Shown piece by piece: positions 54,074 to 62,887 of a stretch of DNA of 64,000 bases; within the stretch, counting starts at the first letter, position 1; each line of letters begins with the position of its first letter. The DNA comes from Schauerella aestuarii (GTDB lineage: Bacteria > Pseudomonadota > Gammaproteobacteria > Burkholderiales > Burkholderiaceae_B): positions 1 to 64,000 of the forward strand of contig NZ_SIZW01000038.1 of assembly GCF_009866805.1 (NCBI RefSeq), written 5' to 3'. The notes below the pieces were generated by a model. The model was not told where the DNA came from. It made no database searches and worked only from the letters and a program-made list of their open reading frames with translations. The position numbers and the translations under genes were made by a program.

Positions 54074-55054
54074 TCAATCCAGCTTGACGCCAGACTCCTG
54101 AATCACGGCTGCCCATTTCGGGAGGTCGGTCTTGATGAGCGCAGCAAAGTCGGCAGACGTACCCGGCATGACTTCGCAGCCTTGCGCGGCAAGTTGCGCC
54201 TGCACGTCGGGATCGGCCAAGACTTTTGCCAATGCCGCGTCAAGCTTGTCGATGATCGGTTTGGGCGTGCCAGAAGGCGCCAATAAGCCATACCAGGGTG
54301 TGGCTCCGAAGCCGGGGATGGTTTCGCCAATGGTGGGCGAATCCGGCAATGCCGCCACGCGCTTCGGATTGACCGTGCCGAGCACCTTCAACTTATTGGT
54401 TTTGATGAAGTTGATCGACGAGGGCAGGCTCTGAACGGACAATGGCAGTTGCCCACCCACCACATCCGTCACGGCTGCAGCAGCGGTGCGATACGGGACG
54501 TGCACGAGGTCGATGCCGGCCGATCGCTTGAGCATCTCGGCAATCAAATGATTGAGCGTGCCGTTGCCCGCCGAAGCGTAATTGAGCGATCCCGGCGGCG
54601 CAGCCTTCGCGGCGGCAATCAGCTCAGCTACCGTGTTCGGCGGAAAAGCAGGGTTGGCGACGAGCACGTAACCGGCCGTGGCCACGGTGCCGATGGGCGT
54701 AAAGCTCTTGATCGGATCAAACCCGATCTGCTTGTACAAACCCGGGTTGATGACGTGCGCGCTGTCGGATGTCAACAGGAGCGTGTAGCCATCCGGTGCC
54801 GCCTTGGCGGCGAGCGCGGTACCGATCGTGCCGCCCGCACCCGGCCGGTTGTCCACCACTACCGACTGACCCAATAGCTGCGACATCTTCTGCGTGACGA
54901 TGCGCGCGATCACATCATTGGCGCCCCCCGCGCCTTGCGGCACGATCACCGTTACGGGGCGCTCAGGATAAGCGCCTTGCGCCATAGCGACGGCGGGCGC
55001 AATGGCTGCGGCAAGCGGCAACAGCAGCGTGGATACAAAACGGGCGACTCGCAT
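54074..55054 (-). CDS. Bug/TctC-family periplasmic binding protein
   Basis: A 326-residue Bug protein. A signal peptide (about residues 1-25, ending Ala-Met-Ala-Gln) is followed by Tyr-Pro-Glu-Arg-Pro-Val-Thr-Val-Ile-Val-Pro-Gln-Gly-Ala-Gly-Gly and the Ala-Ala-Pro-Asp-Gly-Tyr-Thr-Leu-Leu motif. Its usual partner loop has Gln where many Bug proteins have Phe-Pro, which could alter ligand choice. It is the promoter-proximal gene of a pair with the TauE/SafE permease, and is divergent from the FlhD-family gene. Confidence 0.88.
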   Translation of the reverse strand: MRVARFVSTLLLPLAAAIAPAVAMAQGAYPERPVTVIVPQGAGGANDVIARIVTQKMSQLLGQSVVVDNRPGAGGTIGTALAAKAAPDGYTLLLTSDSAHVINPGLYKQIGFDPIKSFTPIGTVATAGYVLVANPAFPPNTVAELIAAAKAAPPGSLNYASAGNGTLNHLIAEMLKRSAGIDLVHVPYRTAAAAVTDVVGGQLPLSVQSLPSSINFIKTNKLKVLGTVNPKRVAALPDSPTIGETIPGFGATPWYGLLAPSGTPKPIIDKLDAALAKVLADPDVQAQLAAQGCEVMPGTSADFAALIKTDLPKWAAVIQESGVKLD

Positions 55055-55067
55055 GGTTGTCTCCAGT

Positions 55068-55084
55068 AATCGCTTTTCGCGATT
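55068..55084. promoter_or_regulatory. Small inverted repeat in the Bug-gene leader
   Basis: Arms aatcgc (55068-55073) and gcgatt (55079-55084) enclose ttttc, 14 bases before the Bug gene start (reading leftward). It may be a regulator site or a leader hairpin that would affect initiation. No regulator gene lies next to it. Confidence 0.4.
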
Positions 55085-55252
55085 TTCATTTTTTGGAAAG
55101 GGCTTACTTCAATTGAGCACACAAGCGTGCCCGACGTCCTTAGTCTCTTCTTAATTGTGCAAAATGCACGCAACAAAAGAACAGATAAAGACATATTCGG
55201 CAGAATCGGCAAATCACTATACGCTTGCCGCTTTCGTCTTAACCGCCGCGAC

Positions 55253-55558
55253 ATGTTACCCATCATCGACATCCATTTGCTTCGCGATATTCAGGAAGTG
55301 AACGTGGCCTTTATCAGCGTTTTGCAGCGCATCGTGCGTGAGAACGCGCACGTCCTGCTCCGTGAACCGTTGAGCCCGGAAACCGAAGCACGTTTGATGG
55401 CCATGGACGATCAGGCGATTGAGCGCATGGCGCGTTCGAGTATGTTGGCGTGCAGCTTCCACTGTACGGGTCCTGAAGTCCTCAACACGCTGGGTATCCC
55501 GGCAATCGATGCAAAGCTGATTCCCGTTGCGCTACCGCAGGCGAAAGTCGTCGACTAA
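55253..55558 (+). CDS. flhD: FlhD-family transcriptional regulator (orphan)
   Basis: A 101-residue protein that matches FlhD in length and pattern: an N-terminal helix with Leu-Arg-Asp-Ile-Gln-Glu-Val-Asn-Val-Ala-Phe, then Val-Leu-Gln-Arg-Ile-Val-Arg-Glu, and a C-terminal part with Leu-Ala-Cys-Ser-Phe-His, where FlhD has Val-Cys-His-Phe-Arg. FlhD forms the FlhD4C2 activator of flagellar genes, but no flhC-like frame follows here. The start at 55253 gives the family length. It lies in the divergent spacer between a Bug gene and the IclR gene, so it may be a paralogue with another role. Confidence 0.75.
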   Translation: MLPIIDIHLLRDIQEVNVAFISVLQRIVRENAHVLLREPLSPETEARLMAMDDQAIERMARSSMLACSFHCTGPEVLNTLGIPAIDAKLIPVALPQAKVVD

Positions 55559-55646
55559 GCGACGCGCGGGCGTTGGCCCGCTCATAACCGGACATCGCTT
55601 GAACGCTGGCTTTTCATGCGGTAGCCAAACCTCATCGAAAATAGCT

Positions 55647-56360
55647 TCACGCAAAATCCAGCTTGCGCGACATTTCTTGCGCTGCCGCACGTACCAGCGG
55701 CTCGTGCGCGGTATTCAGCCGATGCGTCGGCATCGTCAACGTGATCGCGCCCACCAGCTCGGTGCCGCGCTTGAGCACTGGCGCCGAAATCCCGCACAGA
55801 TCGGGGCTGCGGTCACCTTGCAGCAGCACGACGCCATCCCGGCGAATGCGGTCATAAAGCTCACCTTTCGCGCCTGAGTATGCCGACAGGACGCGTCCCC
55901 CCGCGCCCCGATCCAGCGGCAGCAGATCGCCCGCCTTGATGTGATCCCGCACCATCTGGGGCGAATCCACGCGGTAAAGACACAACCGCTGATCGCCCTG
56001 TCGCACATGAAAAGCCGCACTTTCCTGCGTTTGCGCCACCAATTGACGCAAGAGGGGCAACGCGAGATCTTCGAGCGAAAAAGACGATGCATACAACGCA
56101 TTCAGTCGGCCCACTTCGGGACCGATCCCATAACGACCATCCGCATGTTTGATCACCAGCCGCCCGTGCTCCAGCGATGCCAGTAAACGCAAGACGGCAC
56201 TTTTGTACAGCCGCGTGTGCTGCGCGATTTCCGATAACGAAAGCGTGGTGCTGGCATCGGTAAACGCTGCCAGCACCGTGATCGCTTTGTCGACGGCGCT
56301 GACGCCGCCGGCAGCAGGATGCAGGTCGGCCAATGACATCTGGGTGGATTTTTTTGGCAT
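55647..56360 (-). CDS. IclR-family regulator
   Basis: A 237-residue IclR-type regulator. The N-terminal winged helix is at about residues 20-80 (Leu-Ser-Leu-Ser-Glu-Ile-Ala-Gln-His-Thr, Ser-Ala-Val-Leu-Arg-Leu-Leu), and the effector domain follows (Cys-Leu-Tyr-Arg-Val-Asp-Ser, Gly-Ala-Gly-Gly-Arg-Val-Leu). The start is placed at 56360; the frame extends to 56654 through an A/T-rich spacer that holds an operator-like dyad. It is divergent from the Bug/lyase/CoA-transferase operon and is its likely repressor, lifted by a small organic acid. Confidence 0.85.
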   Translation of the reverse strand: MPKKSTQMSLADLHPAAGGVSAVDKAITVLAAFTDASTTLSLSEIAQHTRLYKSAVLRLLASLEHGRLVIKHADGRYGIGPEVGRLNALYASSFSLEDLALPLLRQLVAQTQESAAFHVRQGDQRLCLYRVDSPQMVRDHIKAGDLLPLDRGAGGRVLSAYSGAKGELYDRIRRDGVVLLQGDRSPDLCGISAPVLKRGTELVGAITLTMPTHRLNTAHEPLVRAAAQEMSRKLDFA

Positions 56361-56407
56361 GAGCAACGAGGTTTGAATTGACAAGGCGCAGTATCGCCGG
56401 AAATAAT

Positions 56408-56428
56408 AGATAGAACGCCATTCTATCT
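56408..56428. promoter_or_regulatory. IclR-type operator candidate
   Basis: Arms agatagaa (56408-56415) and ttctatct (56421-56428) form a perfect 8-base inverted repeat around cgcca in the spacer between the divergent IclR gene and the Bug gene. Its A/T-rich arms and location suit an IclR site. A further partial copy, tatagaa, begins at 56430. Confidence 0.65.
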
Positions 56429-56637
56429 TATAGAACTTAACATTAAAACGGTTCGATGAGCGCGATGCAACAGAACGAGATCGTGAGAAAGGTGTGAGAG
56501 ACGTTCCTCGCATCGCCGCATCGAACGCCGTCCGTATCGATGCGCATGATCGGCAACGCGGTACGCCGAACACGCACGCATCACCGATCGCAGCCTCAAC
56601 GTAAGGCCGCACCCCCTTATCCTGGAGACAACCCATT

Positions 56638-57615
56638 ATGTTTTTTCGCGTCAATACGGCGCTATGCGCCGCCCTCCTGCTGCCTGCACTGGGCGCTGCC
56701 GCCCAAGCCGCCGATTACCCGGTGCGGCCGATCAACGTGGTCGTACCCATGCCGCCCGGCGGCGGCACCGATACGATCACACGCCTTCTCGTGGAGCGAA
56801 TGGGTGCGAGCACGGGCTGGAACCTGGTGGTGCAGAACAAGCCCGGTGCCACCGGCAATATCGGCATGGATTTCGTGGCGCGCGCCGAGCCGGATGGTTA
56901 CGCCATCGGCATGGGTCAAGCGGCCAACCTCGCGATCAATCCCGCCTTGTTCACCAAGATGCCTTTCGATCCGACACGCGACTTCTCACTGATCGGTCTG
57001 GTCGCCGCGCAACCCGTGGTGCTGGTGGTGAACAGCCAATCGCCGTACAAGACCGTGGCCGATCTGATCGCCGATGCGAAAGGCAAGCCCGCAGAATCGC
57101 TGCGCATGGCATCCGCCGGCAACGGGACGATCGGCCACATGTCCGGCATGATGCTGGCGCAAAAGGCTGGCGTGACCTTTCTGCATGTGCCCTACAAAGG
57201 CGCCGGTCCAGTCCTTACCGAACTTGCCGGCGGCCAGACCGACTTCGCATTCATCACGCCGCAATCGCTGGTGTCGATGCTGGCGGCAGGCAAACTGCGC
57301 GCGATTGCCGTCACGTCCAAAACGCGTCTGAAGATGCTGCCCGATGTTCCCACGGTGGCCGAATCGGGATATCCGGGCTTTGAAGCGTCTGCCTGGACGG
57401 GGCTCGTGGGTCCCAAGGATATGAAACCCGATGTGCTCGCCAAGCTCAACGAGGCGATGCGTCGCGCCGTGTCCAGTCCGGAAATCGTCAAGAAACTCGA
57501 GGAGGAAGGCAGCCAGCCGCTGGGGGGCCAACCCCAGGCCTTTGCGACCTACCTGGCCTCGGAGCAGGCGAAGTGGAAGGCCGTTGTGAAGGACGCCAAC
57601 ATCAAACTCGACTGA
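56638..57615 (+). CDS. Bug/TctC-family periplasmic binding protein
   Basis: A 325-residue Bug protein. The signal peptide (about residues 1-23, ending Ala-Ala-Gln-Ala-Ala) precedes Tyr-Pro-Val-Arg-Pro-Ile-Asn-Val-Val-Val-Pro-Met-Pro-Pro-Gly-Gly-Gly and the Ala-Glu-Pro-Asp-Gly-Tyr motif. It is the first gene of the operon with an HMG-CoA-lyase family enzyme and a CaiB-type CoA transferase, so it should deliver their substrate, presumably a branched hydroxy-dicarboxylic acid. Confidence 0.9.
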   Translation: MFFRVNTALCAALLLPALGAAAQAADYPVRPINVVVPMPPGGGTDTITRLLVERMGASTGWNLVVQNKPGATGNIGMDFVARAEPDGYAIGMGQAANLAINPALFTKMPFDPTRDFSLIGLVAAQPVVLVVNSQSPYKTVADLIADAKGKPAESLRMASAGNGTIGHMSGMMLAQKAGVTFLHVPYKGAGPVLTELAGGQTDFAFITPQSLVSMLAAGKLRAIAVTSKTRLKMLPDVPTVAESGYPGFEASAWTGLVGPKDMKPDVLAKLNEAMRRAVSSPEIVKKLEEEGSQPLGGQPQAFATYLASEQAKWKAVVKDANIKLD

Positions 57616-57686
57616 CCCGTTTTGCGTCGCCAAGCCGTGCGGACGCCGCCTGCTTGCACACGCCACCTACACATAAGGAACCCTGA

Positions 57687-58658
57687 ATGACGACGCACGT
57701 TCTCATCAGCGAAGTGGGTCCGCGCGATGGCCTGCAAGCCATGAAGCGCACCATGCCGACGGCACTCAAGCGGGCCTGGATCGACGCGCTTTATGCGTCA
57801 GGTCTGCGCGAAATCGAAGTGGGCTCGTTTGTCTCACCCAAACTGCTCCCGCAGATGGCGGACACCGCCGATATCGTGGCGCACGCCCGCACCAAGCCCG
57901 ACCTCACGGTTGCGGTGTTGGTGCCCAATCTCAAAGGCGCCATCGCGGCATTCGCTTCAGGCGCGCACAAGATCACGATTCCGGTGTCCGTAACCGAAGC
58001 GCACTTGATGGCCAATATCCGCAAGACCCATGCAGACATCATCGAGGATGTGCGGCAGATCGTGGCGCTGCGCAACGACACGGCACCCGGCACCTCAATT
58101 GAAGCCGGCCTGTCGGTCGCCTTCGGATGCACGTTGGCCGGTGCCGTATCCGACGACGAATCGATGCGCATCGCACACACCATGGCCGACCTGGGCGTGG
58201 ATGAAGTCGGCCTGTCGGACACCACCGGCTACGCCAATCCGCGCCAGGTCGCGCGCCTGTTCAAGCGGCTCATGGCCGAACTCGGCGACCGCGCCGGCGG
58301 CGCACACTTTCACAACACCCGCGGGCAAGGCATGGCCAACGTGCTGGCGGCATTGGATGCCGGCGTGACCACATTCGACGCGAGCCTAGGCGGTTTGGGC
58401 GGTTGCCCCTATGCGCCGGGCGCCACCGGCAATGTCGTCACCGAGGATCTGGTCTACCTGCTCGAAACCATGGGCTGCGACACCGGCATCGATATCGACG
58501 GATTGATCGCCGCCCGCAAGGTGTTGGCCGACGCCCTGCCCGGCGAAGCGCTGTACGGCCACGTGCCGGACGCCGGCCTGCAAAAAGGCTTCGTCTACGC
58601 CGATGGCCGCATGCCCGAACCGCGCGACACCTTCGCCTGCACTCCGGAGACGATCTGA
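57687..58658 (+). CDS. HMG-CoA lyase family enzyme
   Basis: A 323-residue TIM-barrel lyase. The motifs Glu-Val-Gly-Pro-Arg-Asp-Gly-Leu-Gln (9-17), His-Phe-His-Asn-Thr-Arg-Gly (metal-binding His pair, about 209-215) and Gly-Gly-Leu-Gly-Gly-Cys-Pro-Tyr-Ala (about 234-242, containing the catalytic Cys) define the HMG-CoA lyase/citramalyl-CoA lyase group. It splits a 3-hydroxy-3-methyl acyl-CoA to acetyl-CoA plus a keto acid. It is 71 bases after the Bug gene and its stop overlaps the CoA-transferase start, so it acts on a CoA thioester made by that enzyme. Confidence 0.88.
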   Translation: MTTHVLISEVGPRDGLQAMKRTMPTALKRAWIDALYASGLREIEVGSFVSPKLLPQMADTADIVAHARTKPDLTVAVLVPNLKGAIAAFASGAHKITIPVSVTEAHLMANIRKTHADIIEDVRQIVALRNDTAPGTSIEAGLSVAFGCTLAGAVSDDESMRIAHTMADLGVDEVGLSDTTGYANPRQVARLFKRLMAELGDRAGGAHFHNTRGQGMANVLAALDAGVTTFDASLGGLGGCPYAPGATGNVVTEDLVYLLETMGCDTGIDIDGLIAARKVLADALPGEALYGHVPDAGLQKGFVYADGRMPEPRDTFACTPETI

Positions 58659-59896
58659 TGACCGATGTTCAAAAAGCCCTTCCTTTCGCTGGCGTGCGCG
58701 TGGTCGAGTTCACGCATATGGTGATGGGCCCCTCGTGCGGGATGCTGCTTGCGGATCTGGGTGCCGAAGTGATCAAAATCGAGCCACTGGCGGGCGACAA
58801 CACGCGTCGTCTGCCGGGCTCGGGCGCGGGCTTCTACGCCATGTTCAACCGCAACAAGAAAAGCCTGGCCATCGACACCAAGGATCCCCGCGGGCGCGAG
58901 ATCGTGCTCAAGCTTGTCGCCTCGGCAGATGTGTTCAGCGAGAACTTCAAGGCCGGCACGATGGCCAAGTTGGGCTTTGACTACAACGCGCTCAGTACGC
59001 TCAACGAACGGCTGATCTACGTGTCGCACAAAGGCTTTCTGGAAGGCCCTTACGACAACCGCACCGCCCTGGACGAAGTGGTGCAGATGATGGGCGGGCT
59101 GGCCTACATGACCGGCCCGGAAGGCCGCCCCTTGCGCGCCGGCACGGCGGTCAACGACATCATGGGCGGCATCTTCGGTGCGATCGGCGCCATGGCGGCG
59201 CTACGCGAACGCGACACCACCGGCCGCGGCCAGCATGTGGAAAGCGCCCTCTTCGAAAACAACGTGTTCCTCATGGGCATCCACATGATGCAATTTGCCG
59301 TCACCGGCAAGCCGGTCAAGCCCATGCCGAGCCGTACGTCGGCCTGGGCGGTGTACGACGTATTTACCGACATCGCCGGTGAGCAGATTTTCCTGGCCGT
59401 GGTGTCCGATACACAGTGGGCCCTCTTCTGCGACGCATTCGATCTGCAAACGCTCAAGTCCGACGAACGGCTGCGCACCAACGTCGATCGCGTGGCCGCG
59501 CGCGAATGGATGATGCCGTTGTTGCGCGAGCGGATGGCACGCCACACCGCGGCCGAAATCGCGGCCGTATTTCAAGCGCAGGGGTTGCCTTACGCACCCA
59601 TCACCAGCCCGGAGGATCTGTTTGACGATGCGCACCTGGTCGCCAGCGGCGGCCTGGCCGAAGTCACGCTCCCGGCCGACGCCAGCGGTAAGGGCGAAGC
59701 GCTCACCACGCGTACGCCCCTGTTGCCACTGACCTTGGGTGGCGCGCGATTGCCCTTGCGCACACCGCCCCCATCCATCGGCGAACACACCCACGACGTG
59801 CTTGCCGAACTCGGGTACTCGCACGCCGACATCGAGGTCTTGCTTCGAGATGGCGTGGTGGGCAGCACCTTGATGGATGATCTCGCAGCGGCTTAA
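58658..59896 (+). CDS. CaiB/BaiF-family CoA transferase
   Basis: A 412-residue class III CoA transferase. The N-terminal Gly-Ala-Glu-Val-Ile-Lys-Ile-Glu and the Gly-Tyr/Asn-Lys-Lys-Ser-Leu-Ala region (about residues 62-75) are typical; the active-site Asp is expected near residue 170. It starts at 58658 with its ATG overlapping the lyase stop (tgatg), so the pair is coupled. The pair fits activation of a 3-hydroxy-3-methyl acid (HMG, citramalate or similar) by CoA transfer followed by lyase cleavage. Its last 4 bases overlap the convergent VOC gene. Confidence 0.88.
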   Translation: MTDVQKALPFAGVRVVEFTHMVMGPSCGMLLADLGAEVIKIEPLAGDNTRRLPGSGAGFYAMFNRNKKSLAIDTKDPRGREIVLKLVASADVFSENFKAGTMAKLGFDYNALSTLNERLIYVSHKGFLEGPYDNRTALDEVVQMMGGLAYMTGPEGRPLRAGTAVNDIMGGIFGAIGAMAALRERDTTGRGQHVESALFENNVFLMGIHMMQFAVTGKPVKPMPSRTSAWAVYDVFTDIAGEQIFLAVVSDTQWALFCDAFDLQTLKSDERLRTNVDRVAAREWMMPLLRERMARHTAAEIAAVFQAQGLPYAPITSPEDLFDDAHLVASGGLAEVTLPADASGKGEALTTRTPLLPLTLGGARLPLRTPPPSIGEHTHDVLAELGYSHADIEVLLRDGVVGSTLMDDLAAA

Positions 59897-60276
59897 CGCG
59901 CCGCCGGTTCGGATATCTCGATGAGATTCAAATCAGGATCGCGCAGGTAAATCGACCGGATCGGCCCGGTGGCGCCTGTGCGCATCACCGGCCCCTCGAG
60001 GATCGACACCGACTTTCCTTTCAATTCCGCGATCACCTCGTCCAGCGGCTTGCTGGCGATAAAGCACAAATCCAGCGCGCCCGGCACCGGCGTATGCGCC
60101 TTCGGCTCGAACTCGTGCCCTTTCACGTGCAGATTGATTTTCTGATTGCCGAACAGAAAGGCCTTGCGGCCACTGCCAAAGGTTTCGAGATGCATCCCTA
60201 GCAGATCGACATAAAAATGCACGCAGGCCTTTTCGTCTGCGGTGGTAAGAACAAGGTGGTCGAGATGATCGATCAT
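59893..60276 (-). CDS. VOC-family protein
   Basis: A 127-residue vicinal-oxygen-chelate protein. The opening His-Leu-Asp-His-Leu-Val-Leu-Thr gives the first metal His, and the ending Asp-Pro-Asp-Leu-Asn-Leu-Ile-Glu-Ile-Ser gives the last Glu, with Asn-Leu-His-Val-Lys in between, a glyoxalase-type set. It overlaps the CoA-transferase end by 4 bases on the opposite strand and is divergent from the LysR gene at 60360, which may control it. Substrate unknown. Confidence 0.85.
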   Translation of the reverse strand: MIDHLDHLVLTTADEKACVHFYVDLLGMHLETFGSGRKAFLFGNQKINLHVKGHEFEPKAHTPVPGALDLCFIASKPLDEVIAELKGKSVSILEGPVMRTGATGPIRSIYLRDPDLNLIEISEPAAR

Positions 60277-60359
60277 GGCCGGGCTCCTGGTTGTCGCGTT
60301 TCGCGGATGATTTTCGCAGAACGCGAAAAACCTGCACGAATGTCTTAAAGTGGCGCCCT

Positions 60360-61292
60360 ATGGACTTCAAACAACTGCGCGCGTTTCTTACCGTGGTCGA
60401 TACCGGCAGCGTGAGCCGTGCTGCGGTCCTGTTGAACCTGGTTCAGCCTGCCGTATCGCGGCAACTGAAAATGCTTGAGACCGACCTGGGCGTCACGCTG
60501 TTTGAACGCGGACGCAAAGGCATGCAGTTGACGGCAAGCGGCCAGACGCTCGCCGAACATGCGCGGCGGGTATTGAATGAGATCGAGCGTGCCCGCGAGG
60601 ATGTCAAACCCACGCGGGCAGGACTCCATGGCACCGTGACCGTGGGCGTGCTGCCCAGCACCGCAGACCTTCTCGCCAGTGCACTGGTGGGTGCCGTGGC
60701 CGATCGTCATCCCGGTATTTTGCTGCGCATCTCGATGGGCTACGCGGGTCACCTGCGCCAGTGGGTCGAACAAGGCGAGGTCGACGTGGGCTTGCTCTAC
60801 GAACCGCACCGCCTGGCAGAAGATCGCACGCAGCCCCTAGTGGAAGAGGCTCTTTGGGTGGTGGGATTGCCCACCACCGCGCTCGATTTTGATGCGCCGA
60901 TTTCGCTGCATGACGTGGCGCGTCATCCCCTCATCCTGCCCAATGCGCCCCACGGCTTGCGCACATTGGTGGATCACGCGAGCGCCTCTACCGGCATTCG
61001 CCTCAACGTTGTCGCCGAAACAAACGCCATGGGCGTGCAAAAAGCGCTGGTGATTGGCGGCTTGGGTATCACTATTCTGCCTGCCAGCGCCGTCGTTGAA
61101 GACGTTGCTCGACGCGCGCTGGTTGCGGCGCCCCTGACTGAGCCGGTGCTCACCCGCCGTATCGTGATCGCCACACCGCCCAATCGACTTCCCAGCCCCA
61201 CGGTGCAGGCCGTTAAAACGGTGCTCGAAGAGTGCATGCGATTGGCCGTGCAGCGCGGCGATTGGCCGGCTGCGCGGTGGCTCGGGATGTGA
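60360..61292 (+). CDS. LysR-family regulator
   Basis: A 310-residue LysR regulator from Met-Asp-Phe-Lys-Gln-Leu-Arg-Ala-Phe. The helix-turn-helix is at residues 1-60 (Val-Ser-Arg-Ala-Ala-Val-Leu-Leu-Asn-Leu-Val-Gln-Pro-Ala-Val-Ser-Arg-Gln), followed by a NAC/CysB-type effector domain. The frame continues upstream to 60291 without homology. It is divergent from the VOC gene across 83 bases; a direct link with the IclR operon is not indicated. Confidence 0.85.
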   Translation: MDFKQLRAFLTVVDTGSVSRAAVLLNLVQPAVSRQLKMLETDLGVTLFERGRKGMQLTASGQTLAEHARRVLNEIERAREDVKPTRAGLHGTVTVGVLPSTADLLASALVGAVADRHPGILLRISMGYAGHLRQWVEQGEVDVGLLYEPHRLAEDRTQPLVEEALWVVGLPTTALDFDAPISLHDVARHPLILPNAPHGLRTLVDHASASTGIRLNVVAETNAMGVQKALVIGGLGITILPASAVVEDVARRALVAAPLTEPVLTRRIVIATPPNRLPSPTVQAVKTVLEECMRLAVQRGDWPAARWLGM

Positions 61293-61615
61293 CTTGAACG
61301 ACTGCCACTGCACTCTCGCAACATCGAAGGGCGAGCGACGACGTCAGGCAATGCATCGCGATTCGTGAAGTATCGCTTCAAAGGCCTGGGAGCCATCGCC
61401 TTTTTTGATGGGCACGATCACCCCTGCACATACAACATGCTGCCGTTACGATGGCGCCTTGGATGGCATTAAGCCCATCGCGGCAGCAACGCCGCCGTTC
61501 ATTTGTACGCGTTGTATACCAATAAATCCCGTCAGCGCACGATTCGCCAGACGCGAGTTTCTGTCTTTCGATAGACCGGCCGCTGTAGGAGCAGACGGCC
61601 ACACAGGATCAAAAA
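61293..61615. other. Intergenic region before the MFS gene
   Basis: About 323 bases between the LysR gene and the MFS gene, both rightward. No convincing open frame. A near-palindrome gttgtatacc (61511-61520) resembles GntR-type sites, but no GntR gene is beside it. A ribosome site (aggatc) lies just before the GTG start of the MFS gene. Confidence 0.45.
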
Positions 61616-62791
61616 GTGAGTTCATCGAGCGAGAGTGTGGGTTTACGAAACGTGCTGCTGTTGGGCATGGCGCAAATTCTGGTGTGGGGCGGTTCATTCT
61701 TTCTGCTTGCCGTGATGGCAGACCCCATCGTGAAAGAAATGGGATGGGCCAACCAGTGGGTCTATGGCGCGCTGTCACTGGGCATTTTCATTTCAGGTTT
61801 GCTGGCGCCGCGCATCGGCCAGTTGATCAGCACGCATGGCGGGCGGCCCGTCTTGACGGCCAGCGGCCTTGTCTGCGCCCTGGGCCTGGTGCTCATGGCG
61901 CTGTCCCATTCGCTGCCGATGTTTCTGCTGGCTTGGGTGGTGTTGGGGATCGCCATGGCGGCCGGGCTCTACGATCCACTCTTTGCGGCGCTTGGACAGC
62001 GCTATGGCATCAAGGCACGCGCTGCCATTACCGGCGTCACGCTCGTGGCCGGATTTTGCACCACGATCACGTGGCCCGTGATTGCGTTGTTGATCGAACA
62101 CTTCGGCTGGCGTAACGCCTGCATCGTCTATGCGTCGATTTTGGCGGTCGCCGTGTGGCCGCTCTACGCCAATGCGTTGCCCGAGCGAGCACCAGCCGAA
62201 AAGATCCCTCTGAACGCTTCAGCGCGCAATGCCGCCGCCACAATCGACAAACGCGTCTACGTGTTGGTCGCGACCAGCTTTACGATCGCCGCGATCATCA
62301 CCACCGCCATGTCGGTTCAGCTCATCGTGCTGCTCCAGGCAAGCGGATACGGCCTCGCTGCGGCCATCGGCATTGGCGCCTTGCTGGGGCCAAGCCAGGT
62401 GGCATCACGCCTGCTCGAAACCGCGATCAAGAATGCCCACCCCGTCTGGACCGCTGTCGCCTCGGCCGCCCTAACGTTGCTCGGCCTGCTGGTTTTGGTG
62501 ACCACGCCGGCATGGGCTACGCTCGCCATCGTGGTGTTTGGCGCCGGCAACGGGCTGCGTGCCATCGTTCGTGGCACACTGCCGTTGGCATTGGTGTCGG
62601 CAGCGGACTACCCCAAACTGATGGGAAAGGTTGCCCGCCCGGCATTGATCGGCCAAGCCGCCACGCCTTTTTTCGGCGGATTTCTGATCGACCAGTTTGG
62701 CGCCGGCGCGGCATTATGGACCTTGAGCGCATTGTGCCTGGCGAACGTCGCGCTGACCCTGATGATCTGGCGGCGCATTCGCCAGCCCTGA
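61616..62791 (+). CDS. MFS transporter
   Basis: A 391-residue major facilitator protein with about 12 hydrophobic segments, starting at a GTG that follows aggatc at proper distance. The first loop carries Gly-Leu-Leu-Ala-Pro-Arg-Ile-Gly-Gln-Leu-Ile (about residues 60-70), and the mid-loop is short and charged (about 185-205). It belongs among the small-molecule MFS exporters without further assignment. It is not in an obvious operon; a 96-base gap separates it from the DCC gene. Confidence 0.82.
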   Translation: MSSSSESVGLRNVLLLGMAQILVWGGSFFLLAVMADPIVKEMGWANQWVYGALSLGIFISGLLAPRIGQLISTHGGRPVLTASGLVCALGLVLMALSHSLPMFLLAWVVLGIAMAAGLYDPLFAALGQRYGIKARAAITGVTLVAGFCTTITWPVIALLIEHFGWRNACIVYASILAVAVWPLYANALPERAPAEKIPLNASARNAAATIDKRVYVLVATSFTIAAIITTAMSVQLIVLLQASGYGLAAAIGIGALLGPSQVASRLLETAIKNAHPVWTAVASAALTLLGLLVLVTTPAWATLAIVVFGAGNGLRAIVRGTLPLALVSAADYPKLMGKVARPALIGQAATPFFGGFLIDQFGAGAALWTLSALCLANVALTLMIWRRIRQP

Positions 62792-62887
62792 TCGATGTGG
62801 ATGGCCAAACTCAGAGGGGGATATCATCCATCATGCGTGGGGATTGATGGTAATCACCGATCGACCCCACACTAGGCGGGAAATGCC

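Noticed and set aside
61511-61520. GntR-type operator
   Set aside because: A single short near-palindrome with no GntR gene next to it.
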